A stretch of DNA of 64,000 nt, taken from Setoptus koraiensis. Its lineage: Eukaryota; Arthropoda. Of this stretch, positions 23,851 through 34,127 are shown piece after piece; the stretch's first letter is position 1; each line of letters begins with the position of its first letter. The position numbers were made by a program, and so were the translations under genes. The stretch covers positions 22,568,001 to 22,632,000 of the forward strand of contig CM106586.1 of the NCBI GenBank assembly GCA_048013815.1, in the 5' to 3' direction. The notes under the pieces are model-generated. The model made no database searches and had not been told where the DNA came from. It was given only the letters and a program-made list of their open reading frames with translations.

Positions 23851-25314
23851 CTTGTATAAAAATCCTCCCATCTCGGAATGACCAACTTTGGTGGATTTCT
23901 TGAAACAGGCAAGATAATCGTTTGTCAATATGAAGTAACGCTCTTTCCATCGATTAAATATTCGCTCGTGGAATTTGTTGTGGTTTTGTTGTTGCCATAA
24001 TATGCCTTTTTTCAATGTGCAAGATATTCTTGAGAAGTCGGATATCTCCTCTGCGGATTGATGAATAGCATTGACTAAAGAATCTTTAGGGAGGCCGACA
24101 ATCGAATTGTTCTCAATATCTGCAGTGTTTACATGATGTCTAGATGGGCTCAGATGACTCATAGTTTCTTCCTGTTGAATTCTCTTAGTTTCATTAGATT
24201 TGCAGGTTCTACCTTCATTTTCAATTATCGCGTTTCTTTCTATGATGTCTGGGGTCTTATTTTCATTGTGACAGATTGCGTTTAAGTGTGAGGAATCAGA
24301 CACTTCTATGGTGTTGCAGTAAATTTGATCATCCGACGTTGGTTTGAGATCCGCTGGAACGATTCTAAGATCGTAAATGTCGTCAGCAGACGATTTGTCA
24401 TTGGCACTAGATTGTTTGGATATGGATTCAAGCACAGCTAAAACTGAATTAGGTTTTTTCGTTGACTTATCAGTCTTGCTAGATTGTTGTTTCTTCTCCG
24501 ATCTGCTCCGTCTTATATCAGGTCTCGTATTTTTATCTTTGTCGTTCATTTTTTTTGAACCATGGTTGTCGTTAGTAGTATCTATTTGACTGTTGTTGTT
24601 AGCACCTTCTATTCGCGTGCCGACATTTTGCTCATTATCCTGTACTTCTGATATGTGAGATTTGTTACCAAGACGCGTCAAGACTTCGTCTTGTTTACTT
24701 TTTCCAGTCGACGATTGCCTACAAGAAGATCGTGCTTGAGGGTGCGGACGATTGGTGTGCTTATTATTAACACTTGTCGTCGTTTGTTGTGAATCAGATC
24801 TAAGATGTCGTTGAATGATGTCATCATTATCATATATTGCATCGATGCTATCATCTAATACACCATTATTGCTGTTGGCGTTAATGAAAGTATTGTTTTT
24901 ATCATCATCTTGAACTTTGATATCTTCTTTATCATCTACATTGAATTGACCATCTGAGCTTCTCTTTATATTATCATAATTCAAATAAAGTGGCTCATCG
25001 TGACCCATATCATCATTCAGAGTGACCTCTTTATGCGTTGGATGGTCACTGTTGTCTTTGCTTAGTTTTTTACTTTCTTGCTTTGACGTTGACTTCTTAC
25101 GGTTCTTCTTCTTTTTTTCATCTTTGAGCGATATTTCGGCTGCTTTTTTGGATGCCTCGGATTGGGCTAGCTTAGAATTGTCGTTTTCCAGCACTATGTC
25201 ACAAACAGTTTCTTTTTTGCTAGACAGTTTTAGAGGTAGAGCTGCCTTGGCATCAGATTTTTTAGCTTTGGAAGAGATTTGGCTTGCGCCTTTCTTTCCA
25301 TTGTCACAACCCAT
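23851..25314 (-). CDS. PH-domain protein, first coding exon
   Basis: An exon of 488 codons from ATG at 25314 to a GTGAGT donor at 23850. The N-terminus MGCDNGKK has Gly2 and Cys3, a plausible myristoylation plus palmitoylation signal. Residues about 10-430 are Lys/Ser/Asp/Asn-rich and probably disordered. From about residue 432 a PH domain begins: LKKGILWQQQ, then RIFNRWKERYFILTNDYLACFKK and MGGFLYK, the first strands of a phosphoinositide-binding fold with the WKERYF core. The domain is cut by the intron, so the C-terminal strands and helix lie downstream, most likely in the 500-N gap. I do not recognise the protein beyond the domain. A membrane adaptor role is inference. Confidence 0.75.
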
Positions 25315-26606
25315 GACTGGGGTGTGCGGTTATCCGGGGCTTTATGCTACAAAGATGGGCGCTCTGTAGAGTACAATAATCTGATGGACGGTTTACTGGT
25401 CATCTATCATAAGCATACGTAAACTGTACTGATTATGATGTATCTCCATGTAATCTGTTTGGCTTAAATCTTTGCCACCTTAAAGGATTATCTTCGTTAT
25501 AACAACTATTGCGTAGATTTGAGTTCAGTTGTCATCCAATTTTTCAAGCACTGGACAGTAGTATTCTTAAGTGTACATTCGTACGGCTGAAAATTTGCAG
25601 GAAAAATATCACCAAGATGTTGCTTGTGAGAGATTGTTCCGTAGATCAATGAATTTTCACTTGATAGATGAGATGACAAGTTACAAGCTATACGATATAA
25701 AGAGACTATTTTTCAGATGCTAGATTGAGTGTTGTGAATTGTTTGCAAAGTTCTCCACACATATAAAACTAATATATTGGTGAGCTGTTGTAAGACATCA
25801 CAATTTTGACTTGATTTTGTTTCGTTCTTTTGGAGAATAAATATGGTGTTCTTTTTATGACTACTAAAGGATGTTTGTCTTTGGTGCTAATCTATAGACA
25901 TAGAAGAATGCAGCACACACACACAAAAGTAATGGCAATTAAAATCACAAGCATATGAAGTTGATTAAACGCTTTTGCGCCTTGTTGCTGATTAGTAGGC
26001 TCGTTGCTGGTTATTGGATTGGTTGTTGCAGTTGACCAATGCATCTGTACATTATGAGGATGTCTAGTGGTGTTTGTTTTTAATTTGACTTGATGCTTAT
26101 GGGCGAATCTAGAACATCAATATGGTCTGGTTGTTTGGTTAGACTAAATATAGCACTTGTTCTTTGAGTATTCATGGTAATGATGAGTTTGTTTACGCTC
26201 TAGAAGCAACTGATTTGTGAGTTGTCGTCGTTATTTGCTCATCATCATCAGTATACGTTGTAACGAAAATGGTATTTTTCGGATGATTAGTGTTGAAAAA
26301 TAAAAGTGTCTCGCATCATATGTTGAGTCGATGTTCCTGTTGTTGCGAATGGCTGTTAGAATATACAATTACTACGCTGGCAGTTGCAAGACCGGTCTCT
26401 CTGGCTATTGGCTTTCTCTCAGTCTATGTTTTCATTTGTGTTTTGTGTGTTCCTGGCTCTCAACTGACGCGCGTGTGTCTAGCTAACACAAGCTGGATGT
26501 AAATAATTATTACTAATATTACTCCTCTGTAATGATGGCTAATTTTCGCTTTTGTTCGCTCATAAATGAACTTGTGGCCGCTGCAATTGTGCTCGTTGTT
26601 TCTCTT

Positions 26607-26611
<5 letters not shown>

Positions 26612-26640
<29 letters not shown>
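26612..26640. repeat. (TC)n microsatellite
   Basis: About 14 TC units, directly visible. Confidence 0.95.
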
Positions 26641-26645
<5 letters not shown>

Positions 26646-27952
26646 TATTTTGATGATGATCTGTGTAGTATTGTCCTAGTAAATGTGCGAATGAGTAGAT
26701 CAAGCTAGATGGACAGTCAAAATGGATATAAAATTGTATAGTCGGTGGCACGGGCAGATATACTGCTAATGTGAATGTATCATGTGTTATTGTGTCGTTT
26801 TCAGTTAGGGATTCCTGTTTTGAATTTTGTTATGTGATTGCCGAAGAGGAGAGATGTCTGTTGTTCTTTGAGCCTTCTATTCGGATACTCTGTCATCTAC
26901 AGCGAAGACCTTTTTAGCTGGCTTCTTCCTGCTAATGTTTTCCTCAGCTACTCTGGCTGCGTTCGTTTTCTTTCCCTTTTCCTTTCCTTCTTCTCCTTGT
27001 TCTCCGTTCGCTGATGCCGAGTTTTGCTGTATGTTGTAACTAACTAACTTGCTGGAATAAAGTGATAGTGAGCTAAAGATGTGTTACACTTCACTTTGTC
27101 ATTGCATGATGATGATTGACTCAAATTCTCGACTATCAGCAACTTTGTTGAGCTTGAGATTGCATTAAGCCTGTGCGGTGACTCACGGAGCGTGTCTGAC
27201 GAGAGTTAAAATATATTTGTGTGCTTTGGTGTGCATCGGTGCAGCGATGGAATATCTTTGATTAATAATGTATTTCCACGATTCTTGATTGTAGTCGATG
27301 ATGATGATGATGTGGAGCAAACAAATAAATAAATGTGTCGTTGTTGTTTGTGTAATTAATTGCGTACATACGTGTATTGCTGTTGCGTCGATATCAATTA
27401 TATTATTATTATTATTATTATATAAATATATCAAATATACGTTATTTCCAATGTACAAAAATTAGTGTGGAGTAGCTGAATAGTGGTGGTCGCCGCAGCT
27501 CAACTTTTAAATGTCGAATGTTCGACGAGTTCGCATTATCGCGCTAGCGACGAATTGTTGTCATGTGTAGCAGCAATGCAGTTGCAACGAAAAGCACGCT
27601 CTCTTTCTCAAACATTCGACATTTCCACTGGCTCCTTACTTCACAACTTTGTGTCCCCTCGTAATTGCACTCGCTCTCTCTGTGTCTGTGTGCGTGTGTG
27701 TGCTGTGGCAAAATAGTTCGATTTGTCGGGTCTGTTTCTCTCTAGGGACACTCAACTCTCACTCGCAACGAGTTACAGTTCGCCCCCCTCGCTCTCTCTG
27801 TCTCATATAGTTCGATTGTTATGCGCTGTGTCTGCCTACCGTACATCTGTTGTAAAGCACACTGTTATACCATACATAGAGTTTGAGAGCCGCTGTGTCT
27901 GTGTGTGCGCTCATGACGAAATGGTGCAAGTTCTATTCCAGTACCACCGTTC

Positions 27953-27958
27953 TATAAA
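27953..27958 (+). promoter_or_regulatory. TATA-box candidate
   Basis: TATAAA in the context TTCTATAAATACAC, followed about 25-30 bases later by TCATTCAG, which fits an initiator. No matching coding start is seen close by; it may drive an upstream non-coding exon of MRPL38 or an unseen transcript. Confidence 0.3.
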
Positions 27959-28270
27959 TACACACTATTTTTCTCATTCAGCTGCTCAGCTTCTCCAGAT
28001 TGGGCTCCAATGAAATCGAATTACGCACAGACACGCGCGCGCGCGTTGGTTCGTTAAGTTGGCTGGTCGTTCGTCCGTTAGTTCGTTGCTGCTGTTCGCT
28101 ATTATAGTGGCATAACTCGACCACCATGAGGCTCTCTCATTCTACTCTGCACATCTCACTCGCTTTCTCGCTTCTGATTCTCTGTTTACTTCTATCATAT
28201 AAGTTCTATGGCGGTTATTGCATCACACACCTCGTGTAGCCATTGCATGCGCTAACACATCAACTATGCG

Positions 28271-28276
28271 TATAAA
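28271..28276 (+). promoter_or_regulatory. TATA-box candidate
   Basis: TATAAA in GCGTATAAATAGTC, a good match to the core consensus, about 780 bases before the MRPL38 ATG. Confidence 0.3.
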
Positions 28277-29056
28277 TAGTCATCGGTCCTCCCATAGCCC
28301 TCGCTGCCCACCAGGCCACACCGTTCCGTTCCGTCCCCCCCTCCCTCTCTGTCTCTCTCGCTCACCAAATTAGTGGAGCGTACTCAACTGGATGCGCGGC
28401 GGACGCGCCGCCTACATATGGAACTAATCTTGTTCTTGCCCTCTCTCTCCCCTTCAGCAGTGGGCTTGTTATATTAGGCAATAAAAGCTGTTGTTGCCGT
28501 TCGATGAAAATCGAATGGAAACAAAGAGTCGACCGCCTATCACAACTTGTGATTCACAACTTGCGATTCACAAGGGCTGCCTTACATGCAACTTGCTGCA
28601 GCCACCGTGTATATTTGAGAGTGTGAGCTGGGCAGTATCTGATATCCGGTAGTTATCGAATGCCGACACCCCGAAAGCTGTCTATCCCACCACTTCCAAC
28701 CCGTCAGTCAGAAAAATTAAGCGTGGGTTTCATTAAGATGAGTGCATCTTTACACCTAGTCGCGGGCCATGGAATGAGGTGGGTGATTCAATAAAGTAAT
28801 TAACAAGAATCATGTTCGTTCGTTTAACATCTCGAAGTTGAGAAGCGACCAAATAGCGCTCATCTCGTTGGCTGGCCAACAGTGAACCGTAGTAACAATA
28901 GATGGCGCACTCCGAAACAGTCACATGTCAGATGTTTGTCTCACAAGTCACTATGAGCCATGTGCGGTTTCTCATTGTTGTTTGTACCATTGGACTATAT
29001 TATTGTTGTCTAGACGGATAAATATTTGTAAATTTATTATTATTGCACATCTTATT

Positions 29057-30760
29057 ATGTTGGCTCGTAATTTTGTCGGGTGCCTGGTGCGAAAGTGTCA
29101 CCCACTTCTCAGGCATGAGATACGCTCATCCAAACACTCGATTTGGCCAGAACCGGTCACTCTGCCAACGATAACTGAATTTCTTGACGAGATTAATTAC
29201 TATGAGGAGCCAAGGAAATTCATCGACATAGGAGCCAAAAGGTCTACCTTAGATGGAGAGAAGACTGCTCAACCAACTGGAACATCTTATGTAACCGCAA
29301 AGAATGATGCCAACGAAACAACCGATTTGGATACAGTGATGCAACTGCTGGACAAAGAATACAAAACAGAAGCCCTAGATTTTGACTATGTCAATTCAGA
29401 ATGGCTATGTTCACCAGAGGGTCAGGATCAATTAGCCAGACTGGCAACACACTTTGGAATTTATCGCGATCTTTTCAGTCAATACGAAGGTCCAAAAAAG
29501 GGCCCAATAACATTCACCAAGAACCTTGCTGAAAAACTCAACCGATTTATCCCCTTCCACTGGATAACTGATTTACCATTCTCTATGGTACCTTTAACAC
29601 AGCCAGAGGAACCTTCAATGTATTACTTCACACCAATCGTTCCTCTGGTAGCTAAATTCATCCCCGACAAAGACTCAAATATTGAAGGTGAAGATATTTC
29701 GAGTCATGTAGTTTATCAAGGCAACTATATATCAGCTTGCGATGCCAACCGCAAACCATCTATAGCGCTAGACGGTCGTGTATTAACAAATGAAAAATCT
29801 ACTACCAACTGTTACCAATCATCTTGGACCAGTGGAGAAGTGCAATTGAATAACTTTTCATCCTCCTACAAAAACTATTTAAGCTTAGTCTTGCTCAATC
29901 TCGACACAATCTACGGAAATGATAGTATGTTACATTGGATGATTACGAATCTTCGTCCTGGAAGCGCTAATTACGATGAGATTTGTGAGTTTCTACCAGT
30001 TTACGGTATCAACGGCTTTGGTCATTCACGATATGTTTTCGTATTGTTTGAACATGGCGAAAAGCTAGATAAAGCAAAAATCAAAGACTTTTCTGCACAA
30101 AATAGACAGTTCAATACAATGAAGTTCATGGAGGAAAACAAGGGCGTAAATCTTAAACCGGTCGGTCTAAGCTGGTTTCAAACTAAATGGGATCTCTCAT
30201 CAAATGCCGTATTTCAAGATTATTTAAAAATGCGAGTGCCTCAATATGAACACGTTATTACGAAGAAAGATGTTACTCCAGACAGGGCCTATCCCGGACG
30301 TGTGCCTTTCAATATATATCTAGACTACCACAGAGATAAAAAAGACATAAATAAACAAGTACTGTTGGAGAGGCTTAAAAATGTGGATCCATTCAATTAC
30401 AAAGATCAGTACCTGCCACCCAAGATCCCAGCCGATATTCACAGAGAAAATGTGCCTGACTGGATGAAGATGACAGTTTGGAAGAAGAACAATAAGTTGG
30501 GATATTGGCGAGGTTTGAGGCCAGCGTCCGCCCTTCTGCCTCTGAACAACAATGCCGATCTCGATCAACCATGTCGCCCCTTGCCTCCGCCCAGTCGAGT
30601 ACCATTTTTGAGGCCCAACCCCTACCCCGGAGGACCTAAAATAAAAGCATCGAAGAACTTGCCTCACAATCAACCAGGCGCCCGCGAACAATCCTCTGTA
30701 TATATAGTGCGAGGTCACGAAAATCATTTGTCGGAAACCGAGAGAAAAGAGTTAGAATAA
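29057..30760 (+). CDS. MRPL38: Mitochondrial large-subunit ribosomal protein mL38 (MRPL38)
   Basis: Mitoribosome protein of the PEBP (phosphatidylethanolamine-binding-like) fold in the central protuberance. The ATG at 29057 gives MLARNFVGCLVRKCHPLLRH, a basic, Arg/Lys-rich mitochondrial targeting signal; the frame is open further upstream, but the extra residues are hydrophobic and unlike a presequence. Family marks: LATHFGIYRDLF, FFTPIVPLVAKF-like strands, YLSLVLLNLDTIYGNDSMLHWMITNLRPG, FLPVYGINGFGHSRYVFVLFEHG, and GLSWFQTKWD followed by MRVPQYEHV. It has 567 residues, well above human (380), mainly through an N-terminal insertion and a Pro-rich C-terminal extension of about 110. Single exon. 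Its TAA stop lies inside an AATAAA polyadenylation signal. Confidence 0.93.
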   Translation: MLARNFVGCLVRKCHPLLRHEIRSSKHSIWPEPVTLPTITEFLDEINYYEEPRKFIDIGAKRSTLDGEKTAQPTGTSYVTAKNDANETTDLDTVMQLLDKEYKTEALDFDYVNSEWLCSPEGQDQLARLATHFGIYRDLFSQYEGPKKGPITFTKNLAEKLNRFIPFHWITDLPFSMVPLTQPEEPSMYYFTPIVPLVAKFIPDKDSNIEGEDISSHVVYQGNYISACDANRKPSIALDGRVLTNEKSTTNCYQSSWTSGEVQLNNFSSSYKNYLSLVLLNLDTIYGNDSMLHWMITNLRPGSANYDEICEFLPVYGINGFGHSRYVFVLFEHGEKLDKAKIKDFSAQNRQFNTMKFMEENKGVNLKPVGLSWFQTKWDLSSNAVFQDYLKMRVPQYEHVITKKDVTPDRAYPGRVPFNIYLDYHRDKKDINKQVLLERLKNVDPFNYKDQYLPPKIPADIHRENVPDWMKMTVWKKNNKLGYWRGLRPASALLPLNNNADLDQPCRPLPPPSRVPFLRPNPYPGGPKIKASKNLPHNQPGAREQSSVYIVRGHENHLSETERKELE

Positions 30761-30761
30761 A
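30756..30761 (+). terminator. AATAAA signal overlapping the MRPL38 stop codon
   Basis: GAA-TAA-AG at the end of the frame reads AATAAA across 30756-30761, so the stop is nested in the signal and the 3' UTR would be very short. Confidence 0.5.
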
Positions 30762-30818
30762 GAAGTAATTACAGTAGAGATAAACTGTTGCAACAAATTA
30801 TAACAAAACAACTTGTAC

Positions 30819-30824
30819 TTTATT
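30819..30824 (-). terminator. AATAAA signal of TP53RK
   Basis: Reverse-strand AATAAA begins 9 bases beyond the TP53RK stop. Both genes' 3' ends thus fit in or overlap a 72-base gap. Confidence 0.6.
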
Positions 30825-30832
30825 GCAGTCAG

Positions 30833-31540
30833 TCATTGCTTACGACCACGTTGTCTGACCTCTTGTAACTTATTGACGATTCGTTGAGGGCCTGGGGGCG
30901 GTCCGCATGTAGATGGGTCAATCATGGACATATATTGTTCGAATATAATATCGAACACCGTAGAATCTGGATAGTGAGTTGTGACAAGAGCCCTTTCTAG
31001 GACATACAAGTCGACAGCGCGATCTTCGGCGTTGACAGAAAAACTGGTCAATCCAAAATCAATGGGAACCACGTGATTGGGCAGATCAGAGGTACCTTCA
31101 AGTATAAGCAGATTGGACGTGGTGAGATCTCCGTGAACTATCCCTACATTGTGCAAATGTGCAACGCATTCACCGATGAGCTTGATGAGATTTTTCACTT
31201 GTGGCGATGTCTCTTGGTACGAGTTACATTCTATATAATCGTGTACAGTTTGATATCCAGTTAGCTGAGTCATGATGATGGTGTTTTCGTTTGAAGAAAC
31301 AATGGTAGGCATGTACTTTGCCAAGGGATTGTTCACTTTCAGCAATTTTTCGTACACTCGTAACTCTTTTTTCGTTCTTTCCTTGGTGATTCGTTTATCC
31401 AAAACCGGGTTGCGATACGTTTTGGTGAATCTGTGCTTGGCCACACAGTCTAAATCGTTGAGTTTGCCGAAGAAGAGCCGCGACTCAGCCCCCTGATACT
31501 TGAGGTCCCATTCGTGGATGAACTTCAAATCAGGCTTCAT
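30833..31540 (-). CDS. TP53RK: TP53-regulating kinase / Bud32 (PRPK), KEOPS subunit
   Basis: Small atypical kinase/ATPase of the KEOPS complex, which with Kae1/OSGEP makes the t6A modification of tRNA; the vertebrate enzyme also phosphorylates p53. Reading from ATG 31540 gives 235 residues (human 253): QGAESRLFFG near the N-terminus, CVAKHRFTKTYRNPVLDKRI-TKERTKKE, HNVGIVHGDLTTSNLL (catalytic loop, with Gly in place of Arg as usual for this family), PIDFGLTSFS, then AVDLYVLERALVTTHP-like helix and the basic C-terminus LQEVRQRGRKQ. The compact C-lobe without an activation segment is normal for Bud32. An upstream in-frame ATG would add 21 His-rich residues not seen in the family. Single exon. 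Confidence 0.95.
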   Translation of the reverse strand: MKPDLKFIHEWDLKYQGAESRLFFGKLNDLDCVAKHRFTKTYRNPVLDKRITKERTKKELRVYEKLLKVNNPLAKYMPTIVSSNENTIIMTQLTGYQTVHDYIECNSYQETSPQVKNLIKLIGECVAHLHNVGIVHGDLTTSNLLILEGTSDLPNHVVPIDFGLTSFSVNAEDRAVDLYVLERALVTTHYPDSTVFDIIFEQYMSMIDPSTCGPPPGPQRIVNKLQEVRQRGRKQ

Positions 31541-32726
31541 GGTGACAATAACTATGTGTGTGTGATGGAGGGAGAAAATATGAAAATAGCCCGATGTTGT
31601 CAAATTTATCGGAGTGGTTGATGGTCACATGAGAAAACAATATGGTACCCGCATGATACACAACGCGCGCAGATGTGCATCACGGTACTTACTGGACTGG
31701 CATAAACAAGAGGACGCAGGGCACACTGGCGCACAATCACGGGAAGCGCAAATGAAACGGTGTGCGCAATTCGCAAGGTGTGGGTCGGTGTTGTTATGCC
31801 GGGACCACGCTCTTCACGGGAGTGTCGCAATGCCTTGCGCCGGGTATCAAGCAATTTGGTAGCAAGAGGCAATGCAAAGTGGACAGTGTGGCTATACTGT
31901 AAGCTGAGGCAAGGATTGACTCGGCCGACTGTCTTACGAATATCTATTCTATTGCTTCAGGGCGACGGTATTTGATGAGGTGATGCCGTGGTCGTTGGAA
32001 TTGTCCGAATAGTCTTGGTTTGGTTAGATTGATCGTTAGATCGGCGATCCGAAAAAGTAAATGAGCGTTTTGTCCAACGCATGCTAAGGCAACGCATTAG
32101 CCATCCGCAGAATGTTAGCGTCCACCCAACATTTTACATACAGAGAATAACAACAACAACAACAACAACAATATCTAGCCGGTGTATCGAACAAGATGCG
32201 GTATGCTGAGCGCGCAAACTGTGCAACTTGGTGCAAGCAGTGTGCCAGTGGTGCGTGTGTGTGCAACAACATGTCATCATTCTTTTTGTCTTTTTCATGT
32301 GTGCCACTCCATGTCAGCGTGCCATCAGCATTGTAAACTGTGTGACAGCCCTTCAATGTTTCCAGTATCTGTGCGCAAAAAATCCGCTAGGCGCGCTGGA
32401 GGTGCGCGAAAAATGCGCAACGAAGCAAGGAATGTTTCGTTAAATGTTTCGTTTTTTTCGATTGCATTCCAAAGCAAGCACTAACCACGAATATGAACCG
32501 CACGCCCTGCGTGGCTCATTGCTTGCGTGGCTATCCTTCAGACAATCACTTCACCGGCATCGATTTCACTTTTTTCGCGCCGCCTCGAGAAAGCGCCAGA
32601 GCGCCGCCCTGGCGGAAACATTCCGCACAAATTCGATGTTACGAAAATGCCGCAAATGCGCGATCACACAGCGCTACACACAGGATCGAGCACACACAAT
32701 CTGTGTTTGATCTAAATCTCTCTCAT

Positions 32727-32757
32727 GTTGTTGTTGTTGTTGTTGTTGTTGTTGCAA
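32727..32757. repeat. (TTG)n microsatellite
   Basis: About ten TTG units, directly visible; a matching (CAA)n lies at 32147-32171 about 560 bases away, so the two could pair as an inverted repeat. Confidence 0.9.
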
Positions 32758-33050
32758 TTGATGTTGTTTGTGTTTAGAGTGTTCGACGGTGGAAAACGTG
32801 CAGCGCAGAAGTCAATCACTCCAATGATTCGTGCAATGTTTGCCTGATCAAACGTTCACCCTTGTGGCACATACGGCATACTAAACACAGCACTAGTGCT
32901 GCCAGCAATGAACAGTGCCACCGCTTGTACCAATGCCGGGGTGTACCGCCGCCGCTCGGTGCCGCTGCCGCCGCTGCCGGAGTGTAATGGCACTGGCAAT
33001 GCCGCCCGGCCGCAGCCGCGGCTCGTCGCCGTGTGGCACTAGTGTGCGGC

Positions 33051-33056
33051 TATAAA
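33051..33056 (+). promoter_or_regulatory. TATA-box candidate of the insulin receptor
   Basis: TATAAA in GCGGCTATAAACGGC, in CpG-rich DNA about 1.07 kb before the InR ATG. A TCAGCC initiator-like site follows but is closer than the usual spacing. Confidence 0.3.
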
Positions 33057-33543
33057 CGGCAACGTGACAAGTCAGCCAGCACCAAATTCAAGCGAGTGTG
33101 CTGGGCACCGCCGCCGCCGCCGCCGCCAATGCTCGCGAGCGGGTTATGCGGCGGCTGTTGCGGGTATGCGCACGGCATGACAGTGACTTTCTTGTGTGTG
33201 TGTGTTGTTGTTGCTGCTCACTTCACTAGTGCAGCATTAGCACCAGTGCTATAGACAGCAGTCCATAGTCTTCAGCGCTGCTGCTGCTGCAGCGGCAGCC
33301 GCCGCCGCTGCAGCACTGGTGCAGACTGTAGTATGGTTGGCGCGACCAATGCATGATGTTGCACAGTTTGTGTACTCGCAGTGTGCGCACAAGGTGCTTG
33401 ATGTGCCTGACTAATATCACTCACAATATTTGGATTCTCGTAAATATCATCCTTCATTCGAACTTTTATCGACAAAACTGAGGATACGCCTGTTCATTCA
33501 ATAACAATGGTTGACCACTACTATTGGACTTACCACTACTACT

Positions 33544-33778
33544 CTAACTATTACTTCGACTATTATTACCATCTTCATTATTATCATCTTCATCATCATA
33601 ATCGCCAACAACAACAACAACAACTGCAACAGCAGCAGCAACAACAACAACATCATCGACGACGACGACGACAACAACAACAACAGCAACAGCATCGTAA
33701 CAAGCCGCAGCAGCAGCATCACAAGCATCATCTATTAACATCATCGTCATCATCATCATTATTATTATTATTATTATA
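33544..33778. repeat. Triplet-repeat tract in the InR leader
   Basis: Mixed CAA, CAG, CGA, TCA and ATT triplets with long pure runs. It lies in the presumed 5' UTR; similar triplet-rich sequence continues to about 34080. Confidence 0.9.
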
Positions 33779-34117
33779 ATCAATCAATATATATACAATT
33801 ATTATCACTACTACCACCAACACAACCACTATTACTATTATTACTATTATTATTATGATTACAAGACACCTGATATACTCGCTTACTACCGTGTATCAGA
33901 GTTGGTATTAACCGTTGGGAGAACAACAAAAACAACAACAACAACACAATTGCATGATCATTATTATTATATTATCATCATATCATTATCACTTGAACAA
34001 CAACATCATCATCATCACCATCGTCATCATCATTATTATTATTACCACTATTATTACTAATATTATTATCGCAACAATATCACAACACAGTTTAAACCTT
34101 CTCAAATGTGAAATTAA

Positions 34118-34127
34118 GCCACCATGG
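34118..34127 (+). promoter_or_regulatory. Full Kozak context at the InR start
   Basis: GCCACCATGG, the complete optimal vertebrate-type context, decides the start at 34124. The first ATG-rich leader upstream contains several other ATGs, so a strong context may matter. Confidence 0.7.

Larger units (their letters stand above)
25315..29056. other. Divergent upstream region of the PH-domain gene and MRPL38
   Basis: About 3.7 kb without a supported gene. It contains a TC repeat at 26612-26640, an ATT run at about 27403-27422, a separated 14-bp inverted repeat (27509-27522 / 27611-27624), and two TATA-like boxes (27953 and 28271). The stretch 27.6-28.5 kb is CT- and CpG-richer than its surroundings, as expected for promoter DNA. 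Confidence 0.5.
31541..34123. other. Divergent upstream region of TP53RK and insulin receptor; InR 5' UTR
   Basis: About 2.6 kb. GC- and CpG-rich from about 32.35 to 33.35 kb with CCG and GCC runs, then strongly triplet-rich (CAA, CGA, TCA, ATT) from 33.5 kb to the InR ATG. CAA runs lie at about 32147-32171 and TTG runs at 32727-32757. TATAAA at 33051-33056 is a possible InR core promoter. Open frames here consist of single-residue runs (Asn, Gln, Ile, Val) and are not credible genes. Confidence 0.55.

Noticed and set aside
28925-29056. Earlier ATG for MRPL38
   Set aside because: The added residues are hydrophobic and Cys-rich, unlike a mitochondrial presequence; the ATG at 29057 gives a good one.
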